Program-made: the position numbers and the translations under genes
The notes under the pieces: model-generated
Databases searched by the model: none
The model's input: the letters and a program-made list of their open reading frames with translations, nothing else
Told to the model about the DNA's origin: nothing
In this document: piece after piece, positions 44,244 through 53,868 of the stretch
How the letters are laid out: each line of letters begins with the position of its first letter
Numbering within the stretch: the first letter of the stretch is position 1
DNA from: Gammaproteobacteria bacterium
GTDB lineage: Bacteria > Pseudomonadota > Gammaproteobacteria > Nevskiales > Nevskiaceae
DNA length: 64,000 nt
Assembly (NCBI GenBank): GCA_026398815.1
Contig: JAPLSA010000024.1
Span: 1-64,000 of the forward strand
Direction: 5' to 3'

Positions 44244-45283
44244 GCCGGCACCCCGGCCACGCCGGCTTCGCGCAGGAAGGCCGCCTGCACTTCCAGCAGC
44301 CCCTGCGGCCGCAGCAGGCGCAGACCTTCGACCCGCGCCGCCAGCCGCTGGCCGTTGGCGAAATCGCGGAAGAAGCGGGTCGCCGACAGCGCCACGTCGG
44401 TCATCACGGCATCGCGCAGGTCGGCCCCGGCGAAGCTCGCGCCTTCGAGGTCGGCGCCAGTGAAATCGGCGCCGCGCAGGTCCGCGCCTTCGCAGTTGCT
44501 GAGGCTCAGATTGGCCCCGTGCAGCGTGACGCCGGCCAGCCGGGCATTGCGCAGCGAACAGGCCTTGGCCTGGATGCCGGACAGGTCGGCGGTCTTCGGC
44601 TGCCAGCCGCCGAGCCGGGCCTTGAGCAGCACGCGACCGCGCCAGGCGGCGAAATCGGTGGCCGCTCGGAATGCCGCCACATCGTCCGCACGGCTCACGC
44701 GGCTGGCGTCGAAACGCGCTTCCATCCGGTAGTCCGCTCCGTTGTCATAGCCGCTTTCGCGTTCCCAGTAACCCGGCTGATCGTGCTGCAGCAACTCGAT
44801 CTTCGCCAGCCATTTCAGGCTCTTGTAGAAATACCGGCCGGGCGTGACGGTGCGCAGCGGGCCGCCGTGCTCGACGCTCAGCGGCCGGCCGTCGATCTCG
44901 GAGACCAGCCAGGTGTCGGCCAGCGCCAGCGCCAGCGGCAGCGAGGTGTCGTGCCGGCGCGGGCTGTGGGCGACGAAGCGCACGAACGCCGCCTCGGGCT
45001 GCACGCCGGCCGGAGCCAGGATCAAGGCCAGCGGCCAGCCGCGCATGGTGATCGTGCGCCGCGACCAGCCGGTCACGCAGTGGATGGCGGCGTGGCGCTC
45101 GGCCTGCGGCTGCCGCCGCAGCTCGGCCAGCGTGAGCCGCAGTGGCCGGTCGACGCAGCCGCCGATCTCGATCGGAAAGTCGTCACCGCCATAGCCGGGC
45201 GCCGGCAGCGACTCGCCGACCACCGGAAAACGGTCGGTCAGCGTCTGGCCGGGCGGCAGCAGGAAATCGGCAGGGGACGACAT
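44240..45283 (-). CDS. Molybdopterin-dependent oxidoreductase domain fused to pentapeptide repeats, 347 aa
   Basis: Residues about 20-190 form a sulfite-oxidase-type molybdopterin domain: IHCVTGW with Cys69 as the molybdenum ligand, VRFVAHSPRRHDTSLPL, and EHGGPLRTVTPGRYFYKSLK. Residues about 230-300 are pentapeptide repeats (GADLRGADFTGADLEGASFA) forming a beta helix. There is no signal peptide or Tat motif, so unlike MsrP/YedY this protein seems cytoplasmic. The reaction is unknown. It overlaps the CDF transporter gene by four bases and is divergent from gshB with an 85-base gap. Confidence 0.85.
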   Translation of the reverse strand: MSSPADFLLPPGQTLTDRFPVVGESLPAPGYGGDDFPIEIGGCVDRPLRLTLAELRRQPQAERHAAIHCVTGWSRRTITMRGWPLALILAPAGVQPEAAFVRFVAHSPRRHDTSLPLALALADTWLVSEIDGRPLSVEHGGPLRTVTPGRYFYKSLKWLAKIELLQHDQPGYWERESGYDNGADYRMEARFDASRVSRADDVAAFRAATDFAAWRGRVLLKARLGGWQPKTADLSGIQAKACSLRNARLAGVTLHGANLSLSNCEGADLRGADFTGADLEGASFAGADLRDAVMTDVALSATRFFRDFANGQRLAARVEGLRLLRPQGLLEVQAAFLREAGVAGVPA

Positions 45284-45368
45284 GGGTGCGCAGTATCGCC
45301 GGCCGACGCCACGGCTGTCCCGAAGCCATCCGGTACCATGCGGCCGCCATCCCTTCCCGCGCGCCCCG

Positions 45369-46322
45369 ATGAAAACCCTCGGCATCGTCATGGACCCGAT
45401 CGGGTCGATCAAACCGTACAAGGACACCAGCCTGGCGCTGATGCTGGCGGCGCAGAAGCGCGGCTGGGCGCTGCGCTATCTCGAACAGGGTGATCTGTGG
45501 CTGCGCGACGGCATTGCCTACGGCCGCACCCGGCCGGTCACGGTGTTCGACGACCGCAAGCACTGGTACGACTTCGGCGGCGAGCCGGAGATCGTCAAGC
45601 TCGGCAGCCTCGACGCGATCCTGATGCGCAAGGACCCGCCGTTCGACATGGAATTCGTCGCCTCCACCTACATGCTGGAACGCGCCGAGGCGCAGGGCGC
45701 GCTGGTGGTGAACCGGCCGGCCAGCCTGCGCGACTGCAACGAGAAGGCATTCACCGCCTGGTTCCCGGAACTGTGCCCGCCGACGCTGTTCGCGCGCGAC
45801 GAACGCACGCTGCGTGCGTTCCACGCCGAACATCGCGATGTCATCTACAAGCCGCTCGACGGCATGGGCGGCAGCGGCATCTTCCGGGTCGGCGCCGATG
45901 GCCTGAACCTCGGCAGCGTCATCGAGCAGCTGTCGGACAACGGCCGCCGCACCATCGTCGCCCAGCGCTACCTGCCGGCGATCGTCGATGGCGACACCCG
46001 CGTGCTGGTCGTCGATGGCGTGCCGGTGCCGTACGGGCTGGCGCGCATTCCGCAGGGCGGCGAAACGCGCGGCAACCTGGCGGCCGGCGGGCGTGGCGAG
46101 CCGCGGCCGCTGACGGCGGCGCAGCGTCGGATCGCCGAAGCGGTCGGCCCGGAACTGGTGCGTCGCGGCCTGCTGTTCGTCGGGCTGGACGTGATCGGCG
46201 AGAGCCTCACCGAAATCAATGTCACCAGCCCGACCTGCGCACGCGAGATCGACGCTGCCTTCGGCACCGACATCGGCGGCCTGCTGGTGGACGCGATCGA
46301 GCGGCGCCTCGCCAACCGCTGA
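45369..46322 (+). CDS. gshB: Glutathione synthetase, 317 aa
   Basis: ATP-grasp enzyme joining gamma-glutamylcysteine and glycine. MDPIGSIKPYKDTSLALMLA at the N-terminus, LMRKDPPFDMEFV, YKPLDGMGGSGIF (ATP-binding loop), and GLLFVGLDVIGESLTEINVT near the end are diagnostic. Length matches the family. It heads the co-directional run gshB-yqgE-ruvX-pyrB-pyrC', the same order as in Pseudomonas except that tonB3 and pyrR are missing here. Confidence 0.96.
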   Translation: MKTLGIVMDPIGSIKPYKDTSLALMLAAQKRGWALRYLEQGDLWLRDGIAYGRTRPVTVFDDRKHWYDFGGEPEIVKLGSLDAILMRKDPPFDMEFVASTYMLERAEAQGALVVNRPASLRDCNEKAFTAWFPELCPPTLFARDERTLRAFHAEHRDVIYKPLDGMGGSGIFRVGADGLNLGSVIEQLSDNGRRTIVAQRYLPAIVDGDTRVLVVDGVPVPYGLARIPQGGETRGNLAAGGRGEPRPLTAAQRRIAEAVGPELVRRGLLFVGLDVIGESLTEINVTSPTCAREIDAAFGTDIGGLLVDAIERRLANR

Positions 46323-46379
46323 CCGCACCCTGCCACTGAACGCCTTGTCAGTCAGCTAACCTGCCAAGATACTGCCGCC

Positions 46380-46940
46380 ATGGGCGACGACAGCTACCTC
46401 AGCAACCAGTTTCTCGTGGCCATGCCAGGCCTTGAGGACGACAACTTCCGGCAGTCGGTGACCCTGCTCTGCGAGCACTCCGAAAAAGGCGCGCTGGGTC
46501 TGGTGGTCAACCGGCCGACCGATCTGCGGCTGTCCGACATGCTCGACCAGATCGGCGTCGATCATGAAGCGATGCCGAGCGATCCGATCGTGTTCTGGGG
46601 CGGGCCGGTGCAGCCGGAGCGCGGCTTCGTCGTGCACACCGCGCCGGGCGGCTGGGATTCGACGCTGCGGGTCGACGACAACCTCTACATCACCACCTCG
46701 CGCGACGTGCTGGGCGCCATCGGCCGCGGCGAAGGCCCGAGCGCCTACATGGTGCTGCTCGGCTACGCCGGTTGGGGTGAAGGCCAGCTGGAAAGCGAAA
46801 TCCTCAACAACGCCTGGCTGAACGCGCCGGTCGAACAGCGGGTGCTGTTCGACACGCCAGCCGCCGAACGCTGGATCGCCGCGACGCGGCTGATCGGCGT
46901 CGATATCTCCCACCTTGCGAGCCGCGCCGGACATGCCTGA
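46380..46940 (+). CDS. yqgE: YqgE/AlgH family protein, 186 aa
   Basis: Small conserved protein of unclear biochemical role; AlgH influences alginate and other virulence traits in Pseudomonas. SNQFLVAMPGLEDDNFRQSV, GALGLVVNRPTDL, FWGGPVQPERGFVVH and LGYAGWGEGQLESEI are family signatures. Its end overlaps the start of ruvX by eight bases. Confidence 0.95.
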   Translation: MGDDSYLSNQFLVAMPGLEDDNFRQSVTLLCEHSEKGALGLVVNRPTDLRLSDMLDQIGVDHEAMPSDPIVFWGGPVQPERGFVVHTAPGGWDSTLRVDDNLYITTSRDVLGAIGRGEGPSAYMVLLGYAGWGEGQLESEILNNAWLNAPVEQRVLFDTPAAERWIAATRLIGVDISHLASRAGHA

Positions 46941-47454
46941 AGCCGTAGCCGATTCCAGCCCCGATCCCGTGGTCGAACCGGCCCGGCCTGCCACCCGCCG
47001 CACCGATGTCTACCTCGCCTTCGACTACGGCCTGAAGCGCATCGGCATGGCGGTCGGCGACGACCTGACCAAGCTGGCGCGGCCGCTGCCGGCGATCGCC
47101 AACGGCCGCGAGCCGGACTGGACCGCACTTGGCCGCGGCATCACCGACTGGCGGCCGGCGGCGCTGATCGTCGGCCTGCCGATCACCCTCGATGGCGAGG
47201 AGCAGCGCATCACCGCGCCGGCCCGCGCCTTCGCCGCCGAGCTGTGCCGCCGCTACCGCACGCCGGTCTATCTGGTCGACGAGCGCTTGAGTTCGCGCGC
47301 CGCCGACGACGAGATCCGCCAGGCGCGCGCCGACGGCCGCAAGGCCAAGAAGGTGCAGAAGGGCGAGCGCGACGGCGTGGCCGCGCGCCTGATCCTCGAA
47401 CAGTTCCTCGGCGGCGATCGCAGCCGCTTTTTCGCCCTGCCCGATCCCACATGA
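46933..47454 (+). CDS. ruvX: RuvX/YqgF Holliday junction resolvase-like protein, 173 aa
   Basis: RNase H-fold nuclease linked to rRNA processing and Holliday junction resolution. [15 protein letters not shown] carries the first catalytic Asp, [12 protein letters not shown] follows, and the [14 protein letters not shown] and [13 protein letters not shown] segments hold the remaining acids. The ATG at 46933 is chosen; the frame is open further upstream inside yqgE. A longer N-terminal Pro/Asp tail (about 24 residues) precedes the conserved domain. It overlaps pyrB by four bases. Confidence 0.94.
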   Translation: MPEAVADSSPDPVVEPARPATRRTDVYLAFDYGLKRIGMAVGDDLTKLARPLPAIANGREPDWTALGRGITDWRPAALIVGLPITLDGEEQRITAPARAFAAELCRRYRTPVYLVDERLSSRAADDEIRQARADGRKAKKVQKGERDGVAARLILEQFLGGDRSRFFALPDPT

Positions 47455-48476
47455 GTGACACGCTGCAACTGACCGCAGACGGCCGTCTGCGCCACCTGCT
47501 GAGCATCGAAGGACTGTCGAAGCCGCTGCTGACCGACATCCTCGACACCGCCGAACAGTTCGCCAACAGCCGCAACAGCCGTGGCCGCAAGTTTCCGCTG
47601 CTGCACGGCAAGACCGTGGTCAACCTGTTCTTCGAAGCCTCGACGCGCACCCGCATGACCTTCGAGCTGGCCGCGAAACGGCTGTCGGCCGACGTGCTGA
47701 ACCTGCAGATCGCCGCCAGTTCGACGTCGAAGGGCGAAACCCTGCTCGACACGCTGAAGACCATGGAAGCGATGCAGGTCGACATGTTCGTGATCCGCCA
47801 CGAGGCCAGCGGCGCGGCGCATTTCTTCGCCCAGCACGCCGCCCCCGAGGTGGCGATCCTGAACGCCGGCGACGGCCGCCACGCGCATCCCACGCAGGCG
47901 CTGCTCGACATGTTCACGATCCGCCGCCACCGGCCCGATTTCTCGCGGCTGACGGTGGCGATCGTCGGCGACATCCTGCATTCGCGCGTCGCCCGCTCCG
48001 ACATCCATGCGCTGCGCATCCTCGGTGCGAAGGAAATCCGCGTGGTCGGCCCGCGCACGCTGATTCCGGCCGGTATCGAGGACATGGGCGTGACCGTGTT
48101 CAACGATCTCGATTCGGGGCTGAAAGGTGCCGACGTGATCATGCTGCTGCGGCTGCAGAAGGAGCGCATGGTCGGCGCCTTCCTGCCGTCGACCGGCGAG
48201 TTCCACCGCGACTTCGGCCTGACCCGCGCGCGGCTGGCCAAGCTGCCGCCAGAGGTGCTGGTGATGCATCCGGGGCCGATCAATCGCGGTGTCGAAATCG
48301 AAGGCGATGTCGCCTACGGCGAGCGCTCGCTGATCCTCGAACAGGTGGAGCACGGCATCGCCGTGCGGATGGCGGTGATGGCGATGATCTTGGGTGAGGA
48401 AACGCGCTTTGCGAGCACTGCTCGCAGCGATTCCGAACGCTCGGCCATGGATGACCGAGCCGGGGCCAGCCAGTGA
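47451..48476 (+). CDS. pyrB: Aspartate carbamoyltransferase catalytic subunit, 341 aa
   Basis: Makes carbamoyl-aspartate in pyrimidine synthesis. [19 protein letters not shown] is the carbamoyl phosphate site, with [30 protein letters not shown] and [12 protein letters not shown] following. A C-terminal tail of about 20 polar residues ([17 protein letters not shown]) exceeds most homologues. It overlaps ruvX and pyrC' by four and four bases. In pseudomonads PyrB of this class works only in complex with an inactive dihydroorotase, and the next gene fits that. Confidence 0.96.
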   Translation: MSDTLQLTADGRLRHLLSIEGLSKPLLTDILDTAEQFANSRNSRGRKFPLLHGKTVVNLFFEASTRTRMTFELAAKRLSADVLNLQIAASSTSKGETLLDTLKTMEAMQVDMFVIRHEASGAAHFFAQHAAPEVAILNAGDGRHAHPTQALLDMFTIRRHRPDFSRLTVAIVGDILHSRVARSDIHALRILGAKEIRVVGPRTLIPAGIEDMGVTVFNDLDSGLKGADVIMLLRLQKERMVGAFLPSTGEFHRDFGLTRARLAKLPPEVLVMHPGPINRGVEIEGDVAYGERSLILEQVEHGIAVRMAVMAMILGEETRFASTARSDSERSAMDDRAGASQ

Positions 48477-49762
48477 GCGCCTCCGTCGCGCCAGGGATGG
48501 CGGGGAACTCCCAACCGATGAAAAGCGTCCTGATCCGCAATGTCCGCCGCCTCGATCCGCAGGCCGGCACCGATGCCAGCGGCGATCTCGCGTTCCGCGA
48601 CGGCGTCATCGTCGATGCCGCCAGCGGCCCGTTCGACGAGGTCATCGACGGCAGCGGCCTGTGGCTGATGCCCGGCATCGTCGACCTCTGCGCCCGCACC
48701 CGCGATCCGGGTGCCACGCAGAAAGGCACGATGCGCTCGGAATCCAACGCCGCGTTCGCCGCCGGCATCACCGCGCTGTGCCTGCCGCCGGACACCAAAC
48801 CGGTGATCGACAACACGGCGGTGGTGATCCGCGTCAACCGCATCGCCAAGGCCGCCGGCGGCGCCTACGTCTACATGCTGGGCGCACTGACCAAGGGCCT
48901 GGAAGGCGATGCGCTGGCCGAGATCAGCGCGCTGAAATCGGCCGGCTGCGTCGGCGTCACCAACGGGCTGGCGCCGGTCGCCAACGCGCTGGTCGCGCGC
49001 CGTGCGCTGGAGTACGCCGCCAGCCTCGGCATGACCGTGCACGTGGTGCCGCTCGATGCCGCGCTGGCCAACAACGGCTGCGCGCACGAAGGCGCGGTCG
49101 CCACCCGGCTCGGCCTGGCGTCGATCCCGGTGGCCGCCGAAGCGGTGGCGATGCGCCAGTGGATTTCGCTGGTCGAGGACACCGGCGCGCGGGTCCACTT
49201 CGGCCGGCTGTCGAGCGCCCGGGGCGTCGAACTGCTGGCCGCCGCCAAGGCGCGCGGCCTGCCGATCAGCGCCGATGTCGCGGCCCATCAGCTGTTCCTG
49301 ACCGACGCCGCGCTGGAAGGCTTCAACGCGATGGCGCACGTGCTGCCGCCGCTGCGTTCGGCGGCCGATCGCGAGGCACTGCGCGACGCCGTCGGCAGCG
49401 GTCTGATCGAGGCGATCTGCTCCGATCACCAGCCGCACGAGCGCGACGCCAAGACCAACCCGCTGCCGCTGACCGAGCCGGGCATCTCGGCGCTGGAAAC
49501 GCTGCTGCCGCTCGGCCTGCAGCTGGTCGAGCAGGGCCTGCTGAGCCCGCTGACCCTGGCCAGCCGGCTGGTGCGCGGGCCGGCACAGGTGCTGGGCCTG
49601 CCGGCGCGCGGTCTGGCGGTCGGCGCGCCCGCCGATCTGTGCCTGATCGATCCGTCGCAGGAATGGCGCCTGCAAGCCGCGCAGATGAACAGCGTCGGAC
49701 GCAACACACCTTTCATCGGCACGCGCTTCCCCGGCCGTGCAACGCGAGTGTGGCGCGGGTAA
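48473..49762 (+). CDS. pyrC': Non-catalytic dihydroorotase-like subunit, 429 aa
   Basis: Class I dihydroorotase fold that has lost its metal site: the D-x-H-x-H motif near residue 71 is DLCAR, with Cys73 and Arg75 in place of the two histidines. The later [16 protein letters not shown] segment keeps the Asp. In Pseudomonas such PyrC' proteins are structural partners required for PyrB activity, so this is probably a scaffold rather than an enzyme; an active pyrC must lie elsewhere. The GTG at 48473 overlaps the pyrB stop; an in-frame ATG at 48518 is the alternative start and gives the more usual N-terminus MKSVLIRN. Confidence 0.92.
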   Translation: MSASVAPGMAGNSQPMKSVLIRNVRRLDPQAGTDASGDLAFRDGVIVDAASGPFDEVIDGSGLWLMPGIVDLCARTRDPGATQKGTMRSESNAAFAAGITALCLPPDTKPVIDNTAVVIRVNRIAKAAGGAYVYMLGALTKGLEGDALAEISALKSAGCVGVTNGLAPVANALVARRALEYAASLGMTVHVVPLDAALANNGCAHEGAVATRLGLASIPVAAEAVAMRQWISLVEDTGARVHFGRLSSARGVELLAAAKARGLPISADVAAHQLFLTDAALEGFNAMAHVLPPLRSAADREALRDAVGSGLIEAICSDHQPHERDAKTNPLPLTEPGISALETLLPLGLQLVEQGLLSPLTLASRLVRGPAQVLGLPARGLAVGAPADLCLIDPSQEWRLQAAQMNSVGRNTPFIGTRFPGRATRVWRG

Positions 49763-49811
49763 AACGCTGCCGAAGCCCTGCGCTGCGGGGCATGCGGATG
49801 GGCAGACGGCG

Positions 49812-50195
49812 ATGGCACGCGTGCTGGTGGTCGATGACTCTCCGACCGATCAGGCCTGGATGACGCAGGCGCTGCAGGCGGTCGGCCATACGGTGCTGGC
49901 GGCAACCTGCGGCGACGAGGCGCTGCGCCTGGTGCGCAGCCACCGGCCGGACTGCGTGGTGATGGACCTGGTGATGCCGGGCATCAACGGTTTCGAGGCG
50001 ACCCGCCAGCTCAGCCGCGATCCGCTGACGGCGATGATTCCGGTGCTCGTGGTATCGAGCAAGGACCAGGCCTCCGACCGCCACTGGGCGCTGCGCCAGG
50101 GCGCGCGCGGCTACCTCAGCAAGCCGCTGCGGCCGGCCGACCTGCTGGTGCAGGTGCACCTGCTGCTCGGCCTGCCCGGCGAGCCGGTCTACTGA
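49812..50195 (+). CDS. Single-domain response regulator, PilH-like, 127 aa
   Basis: Only a receiver domain: acidic pocket Asp8-Asp9 (VVDDS), phospho-acceptor Asp52 ([12 protein letters not shown]), Ser82/83 and Lys104 (LSKPLRP). It resembles PilG/PilH, which relay signals in type IV pilus (Chp) chemosensory systems. Its stop overlaps the start of the chemoreceptor gene (TGATG). Other pil/chp genes are not in the window. Confidence 0.9.
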   Translation: MARVLVVDDSPTDQAWMTQALQAVGHTVLAATCGDEALRLVRSHRPDCVVMDLVMPGINGFEATRQLSRDPLTAMIPVLVVSSKDQASDRHWALRQGARGYLSKPLRPADLLVQVHLLLGLPGEPVY

Positions 50196-51406
50196 TGAAC
50201 CGCCGCGACCGCCAGATGCTGGGGCTGGTGATGTTCGGCCTGCTGATCGCCTGCGCCGCGCTGCTGGGCGTGCTGACGCCGGTCGATGGACTTGTCTCCG
50301 GGGTCGGCATCGCCGGCGTGCTGCTGAGCCTGGCGGCGCTCGGCCTGTTCCTGCGCAGCCGGCTGGCCGGCGAGCGCGAGCGCGCCCGGGCCGCCGCCGA
50401 ACTGGAGACCCGCCAGCAGCAGGCGATCATGCGGCTGCTCGACGAGATCACCGGTCTTGCCAACGGCGACCTGCGCATCGACGTGACGGTGACCGAGCAG
50501 TTCACCGGCGCGATCGCCGATTCGATCAACGCCACGGTGCAGACCCTGCGCCGGCTGGTCGGCACCATCGAACGCACGGCGGTCGACCTGACGGCGGCAG
50601 CGGCCGGCACCCGCGCGATCGCCGCTCGGGTGCAGGCAGCGTCCGGACAGCAGTCGGCGGAAATCACTGCCGCCGCCACTGCCATCACCGCCACCAGCGC
50701 CTCGTTGCGCACGGTGGCCGGCCGCGCCGAAACGATCGCGCTGGACGCCGATGCCAGCGTCCGTACTGCCCGCAGCGGCGCCGGCACCGTCGGCCAGACG
50801 ATCCACCACATGGCGACCTTGCGCGAGCAGATCCAGGACACCGCCAAGCGGATCAAGCGGCTCGGCGAGTCGTCGCAGGAGATCGGCACCATCGTCGAAG
50901 CGATCAACGACATCGCCGAGCAGACCAACACGCTGGCGCTCAATGCCTCGATCGAGGCCGCTCGGGCAGGCGACGCCGGACGCGGCTTCCAGCAGGTGGC
51001 GGTGGAAATCCAGCAGCTGGCCGAGCACGCCTCGCAGTCGACCCGGCAGATCGAGACGCGGGTCAAGACCATCCAGGCCGACACCAACGAGGCGGTGACC
51101 TCGATGGAGCGCTCGACCGCCCATGTGATCGCCGGCGCCCAGTCGGCCGAGGAAGCCGGCCAGGCGCTGACCCGTATCGAGGCCGCGTCGCTGGAACTGG
51201 CGCGTTCGATCGAGGGCGTCGCCGCCGCCGCCCGCAGCGAATCGGCCGCCGCCACCCGGATCGCCGACACCATGCTGTCGATCCAGCAGCTGGCGCTGCA
51301 GACCTCGGATTCGGCGACCGAGGCCTCCGAAGCGGTCGGTGCGCTGAACACGCTGTCCGGCAAGCTGCGCGAATCGGTGGCCGGATTCACGCTGCCGGGA
51401 CGCTGA
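50195..51406 (+). CDS. PilJ-like methyl-accepting chemoreceptor lacking a periplasmic domain, 403 aa
   Basis: Two membrane helices close to the start (residues about 9-28 and 33-53) with almost no loop between, a HAMP-like segment, then the cytoplasmic signalling coiled coil. The hairpin tip [20 protein letters not shown] is PilJ-like rather than enteric Tar-like. Without a periplasmic ligand domain it would sense from inside the cell or through the membrane. It is translationally coupled with the response regulator upstream. Confidence 0.88.
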   Translation: MNRRDRQMLGLVMFGLLIACAALLGVLTPVDGLVSGVGIAGVLLSLAALGLFLRSRLAGERERARAAAELETRQQQAIMRLLDEITGLANGDLRIDVTVTEQFTGAIADSINATVQTLRRLVGTIERTAVDLTAAAAGTRAIAARVQAASGQQSAEITAAATAITATSASLRTVAGRAETIALDADASVRTARSGAGTVGQTIHHMATLREQIQDTAKRIKRLGESSQEIGTIVEAINDIAEQTNTLALNASIEAARAGDAGRGFQQVAVEIQQLAEHASQSTRQIETRVKTIQADTNEAVTSMERSTAHVIAGAQSAEEAGQALTRIEAASLELARSIEGVAAAARSESAAATRIADTMLSIQQLALQTSDSATEASEAVGALNTLSGKLRESVAGFTLPGR

Positions 51407-51425
51407 AGGCGCGAAAAGCGCCGCT

Positions 51426-51452
51426 AAATTTGTGCATTCGCACAAAATTTTT
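51426..51452 (+). terminator. Hairpin with T run after the chemoreceptor gene
   Basis: TTTGTGC and GCACAAA (51429-51435 and 51440-51446) form a seven-base stem around ATTC, with A/T pairs extending it, followed by five T residues. It lies 20 bases after the stop. It could also act as an operator for pckA downstream. Confidence 0.6.
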
Positions 51453-51558
51453 GCCCTCTCGACCCCCAGACAGCCGAGTTTCCGTAAAATGCCGGCACTC
51501 GCTGGCACCCGTGGCGGTGCCGCTACCCCTCCCCTCGCGAATGGTGGTAACGAAATCC

Positions 51559-53235
51559 ATGGTTGATCACACAAGCGCTGCGCCGAGCTTTCAGGCCGAT
51601 CTGGAAAAGCTGTTCGGTCTGAAAACCGTCACTTACAAGTACGAGCTCAGCAAGGAGCAGCTCTTCCACGAAGCCATCGCCAACGATCGCGGCCGTGTTT
51701 CGCGGGACGGCCCGTCCAACGCCCAGAAGGCGTTCGCGACCAAGCTGGGCGTCAACGGCCCGCTGGTCTACTACACCGATCCGGACTGCACCGGCCGGCG
51801 CACCAAGGACACCTTCGCGGTGAAGTGGCCGGAAGTGGCCGACGAGATCTGGTTCAAGGCCGATCTGACGCCCTACGACCCGGCCAAGTACGAAGGCCTG
51901 CTGAAGCGCGTCGTCGCCCATCTGAACGAGAAGAAGGCGACGCTGTACGTGAAGGACCTGTTCATGGGTTCGGACGCCGATTTCGCAGTGCCGTACCGCT
52001 TCGTCGGCGAGTACGCCACCCACGCGTTCTTCTGCGACAACATGTTCCCGAAGAACCTGCCGGGCGTGAAGGACATTGACGCCCGCCGCTGGACCATGCT
52101 CAACGTGCCGAGCTTCGTCTGCGAACCGGAGCGTGACGGCAGCCGCGCCGAAGCGGCGGTGATCATCGACACCCGCAACCAGATCTGCATCGTCGCCGGC
52201 CGCGCCGACTACTGCGGCGTCAACAAGAAGACCATCTTCACGGTCGGCAACTACCTGCTGCCGAAGCAGGGCCGCCTGAGCATGCATTGCTCGGCGAACG
52301 TCGGCGCCAAGGACGACGGCGCAATCCTGTTTGGTCTCTCGGGCACCGGCAAGACCACGCTGTCGGCCGACGCCAGCCGCCGCCTGATCGGCGACGACGA
52401 GACGATCTGGTCCGACAACGGCCTGTGCAACCTCGAAGGCGGCTGCTACGCCAAACTCATTAACCTCGACAAGGCCGCCGAGCCGGTGATCGCCGAAGCG
52501 CTGTCGAAGCCGGGCACGATCATCGAGAACGTGCCGCCGCTGCCGGGCAAGACGATGGCCGAGTGCCATCCGGACGAGCTGGACCTGAACGACGGCTCGA
52601 TCGCCGAGAACACCCGCTTCAGCTATCCGCTGAGCGTGGTGCCGAACACCATGCCGAACGGCCAGGGCCCGCATCCGGAAACCATCGTGCTGCTGACCGC
52701 CGATGCCTTCGGCGTGCTGCCGCCGATCTCGATCCTGGAACCGGAAGACGTGATGTACCACTTCGTCTCCGGCTTCACGGCCCGCGTGGCCGGCACCGAA
52801 GTCGGCGTGACCGAGCCGCAGCCGACCTTCTCGGCCTGCTTCGGCGGCCCGTTCATGGCCCACAAGCCGAACGTCTACGCCAAGCTGCTGGCCGACAAGA
52901 TGAAGAAGCACAAGTCGCGCTGCATCCTGCTCAACACCGGCTGGAGCGGCGGCCCGTACGGCACCGGCAAGCGGATGAGCCTGAAGGTCACCCGTGCGCT
53001 GCTGAACGCCGCGCTGAACGGCGAGCTGGATGGCGTTGAAACCGAGGTGCAGCCGATCCTGAACCTGAAGATGCCGAAGTCCTGCCCGGGCGTGGATGCC
53101 GCCATCCTCAACCCGCGCAACACCTGGCCGAACCCGGCCGACTACGACGCCACGGCGACCAAGCTGCGCGACATGTTCCGCAAGAACTTCGAGACCAAGG
53201 GCTTCGCCGCCTTCGGCATCGAGGCGCGCATCTGA
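51559..53235 (+). CDS. pckA: Phosphoenolpyruvate carboxykinase (ATP), 558 aa
   Basis: Converts oxaloacetate and ATP to phosphoenolpyruvate, the first step of gluconeogenesis. The P-loop GLSGTGKTT (residues 259-267), RRLIGDDETIWSDNG (second metal-binding motif), NYLLPKQGRLSMHCSANVG and NTGWSGGPYGTGKRM are those of the ATP-dependent class, not the GTP class. Length is in the normal range. The ATG at 51559 is preferred over that at 51541; neither has a strong ribosome site. The gene stands alone, with terminators on both sides. Confidence 0.93.
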   Translation: MVDHTSAAPSFQADLEKLFGLKTVTYKYELSKEQLFHEAIANDRGRVSRDGPSNAQKAFATKLGVNGPLVYYTDPDCTGRRTKDTFAVKWPEVADEIWFKADLTPYDPAKYEGLLKRVVAHLNEKKATLYVKDLFMGSDADFAVPYRFVGEYATHAFFCDNMFPKNLPGVKDIDARRWTMLNVPSFVCEPERDGSRAEAAVIIDTRNQICIVAGRADYCGVNKKTIFTVGNYLLPKQGRLSMHCSANVGAKDDGAILFGLSGTGKTTLSADASRRLIGDDETIWSDNGLCNLEGGCYAKLINLDKAAEPVIAEALSKPGTIIENVPPLPGKTMAECHPDELDLNDGSIAENTRFSYPLSVVPNTMPNGQGPHPETIVLLTADAFGVLPPISILEPEDVMYHFVSGFTARVAGTEVGVTEPQPTFSACFGGPFMAHKPNVYAKLLADKMKKHKSRCILLNTGWSGGPYGTGKRMSLKVTRALLNAALNGELDGVETEVQPILNLKMPKSCPGVDAAILNPRNTWPNPADYDATATKLRDMFRKNFETKGFAAFGIEARI

Positions 53236-53285
53236 GGCAACTGCCGGCCGCCTGCCTGCAGGCGGTTCCGGCACCGGCAGCACCG

Positions 53286-53312
53286 CGAAACCCGGCCCCG
53301 CGCCGGGTTTCG
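53286..53312 (+). terminator. Terminator of pckA
   Basis: CGAAACCCGGC (53286-53296) and GCCGGGTTTCG (53302-53312) form an 11-base perfect stem with loop CCCGC, 50 bases after the pckA stop. The T run is poor (TCGTTAT). Confidence 0.65.
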
Positions 53313-53444
53313 TCGTTATGGCCTGCCGTTCGGCGGCCGGCCGACGAAGTCGCCGGCAGCGATGACCGTTTTTGTCGCGGAATTTCGTCTTGATGAGAAG
53401 GCCCGGTGCATTCCGGACGACTTCCAGCAAGAGCGCAGCCGCGC

Positions 53445-53807
53445 ATGTCGATTTCCCGAATCCTCGAATACCCGAACCCGCCGTCGCCCGAACGGCTGCC
53501 CGCCCACCCCGGACTGGAATGGCGGGAGTTCAGCAACTTTCCGGACCTCGCCGCCTGGTGCCGGCCGCGAGTGCCGGAAGCGGATCGCCACCGTTTCACG
53601 ATGGGCCACGGCGCGGCCTTCGTGGCGCTGGTCAGCTTCATGCGCGCCCATCCCGGCGCCGACCTGACCCTGCTCGCCTTCAGCGAATCGGCCGCCGACG
53701 ATGGCACGCCGCAACTGGCCTCGGCCTACGCCTGCGTTCGCGGCAGCGGCGCCATGCTGCCGACTTCGCCCGGCCACGCGCTGCTGCTGTACCAGCGGCG
53801 GCGCTGA
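53445..53807 (+). CDS. Hypothetical protein, 120 aa
   Basis: Starts at ATG 53445 and runs to 53807 with host-like codon use. The sequence (MSISRILEYPNPPSPERLPA; EWREFSNFPDLAAWCRPRVP; FVALVSFMRAHPGADLTLLA) looks like a small globular cytoplasmic protein, no signal peptide or membrane helix. I do not recognise a family. It lies 61 bases before the EEP-family gene and could share its transcript. Confidence 0.55.
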   Translation: MSISRILEYPNPPSPERLPAHPGLEWREFSNFPDLAAWCRPRVPEADRHRFTMGHGAAFVALVSFMRAHPGADLTLLAFSESAADDGTPQLASAYACVRGSGAMLPTSPGHALLLYQRRR

Positions 53808-53868
53808 GCAGCGGCCCGCAGCAGCGGCGAATTCGCATAAGGTGTCGGCACCGCCACCCGCGCTGCCG

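Noticed and set aside
48473-49762. Active dihydroorotase
   Set aside because: The two metal-binding histidines of the D-x-H-x-H motif are Cys and Arg, so the enzyme cannot bind zinc in the normal way.
50195-51406. Full-length PilJ
   Set aside because: PilJ has a large periplasmic region (PilJ domains) between its membrane helices; here the helices are separated by only a few residues.
51559-53235. GTP-dependent PEP carboxykinase
   Set aside because: The P-loop GLSGTGKTT and the motif RRLIGDDE belong to the ATP-dependent class.
51523-53430. 635-codon minus-strand frame opposite pckA
   Set aside because: Antisense shadow of a universally conserved gene.
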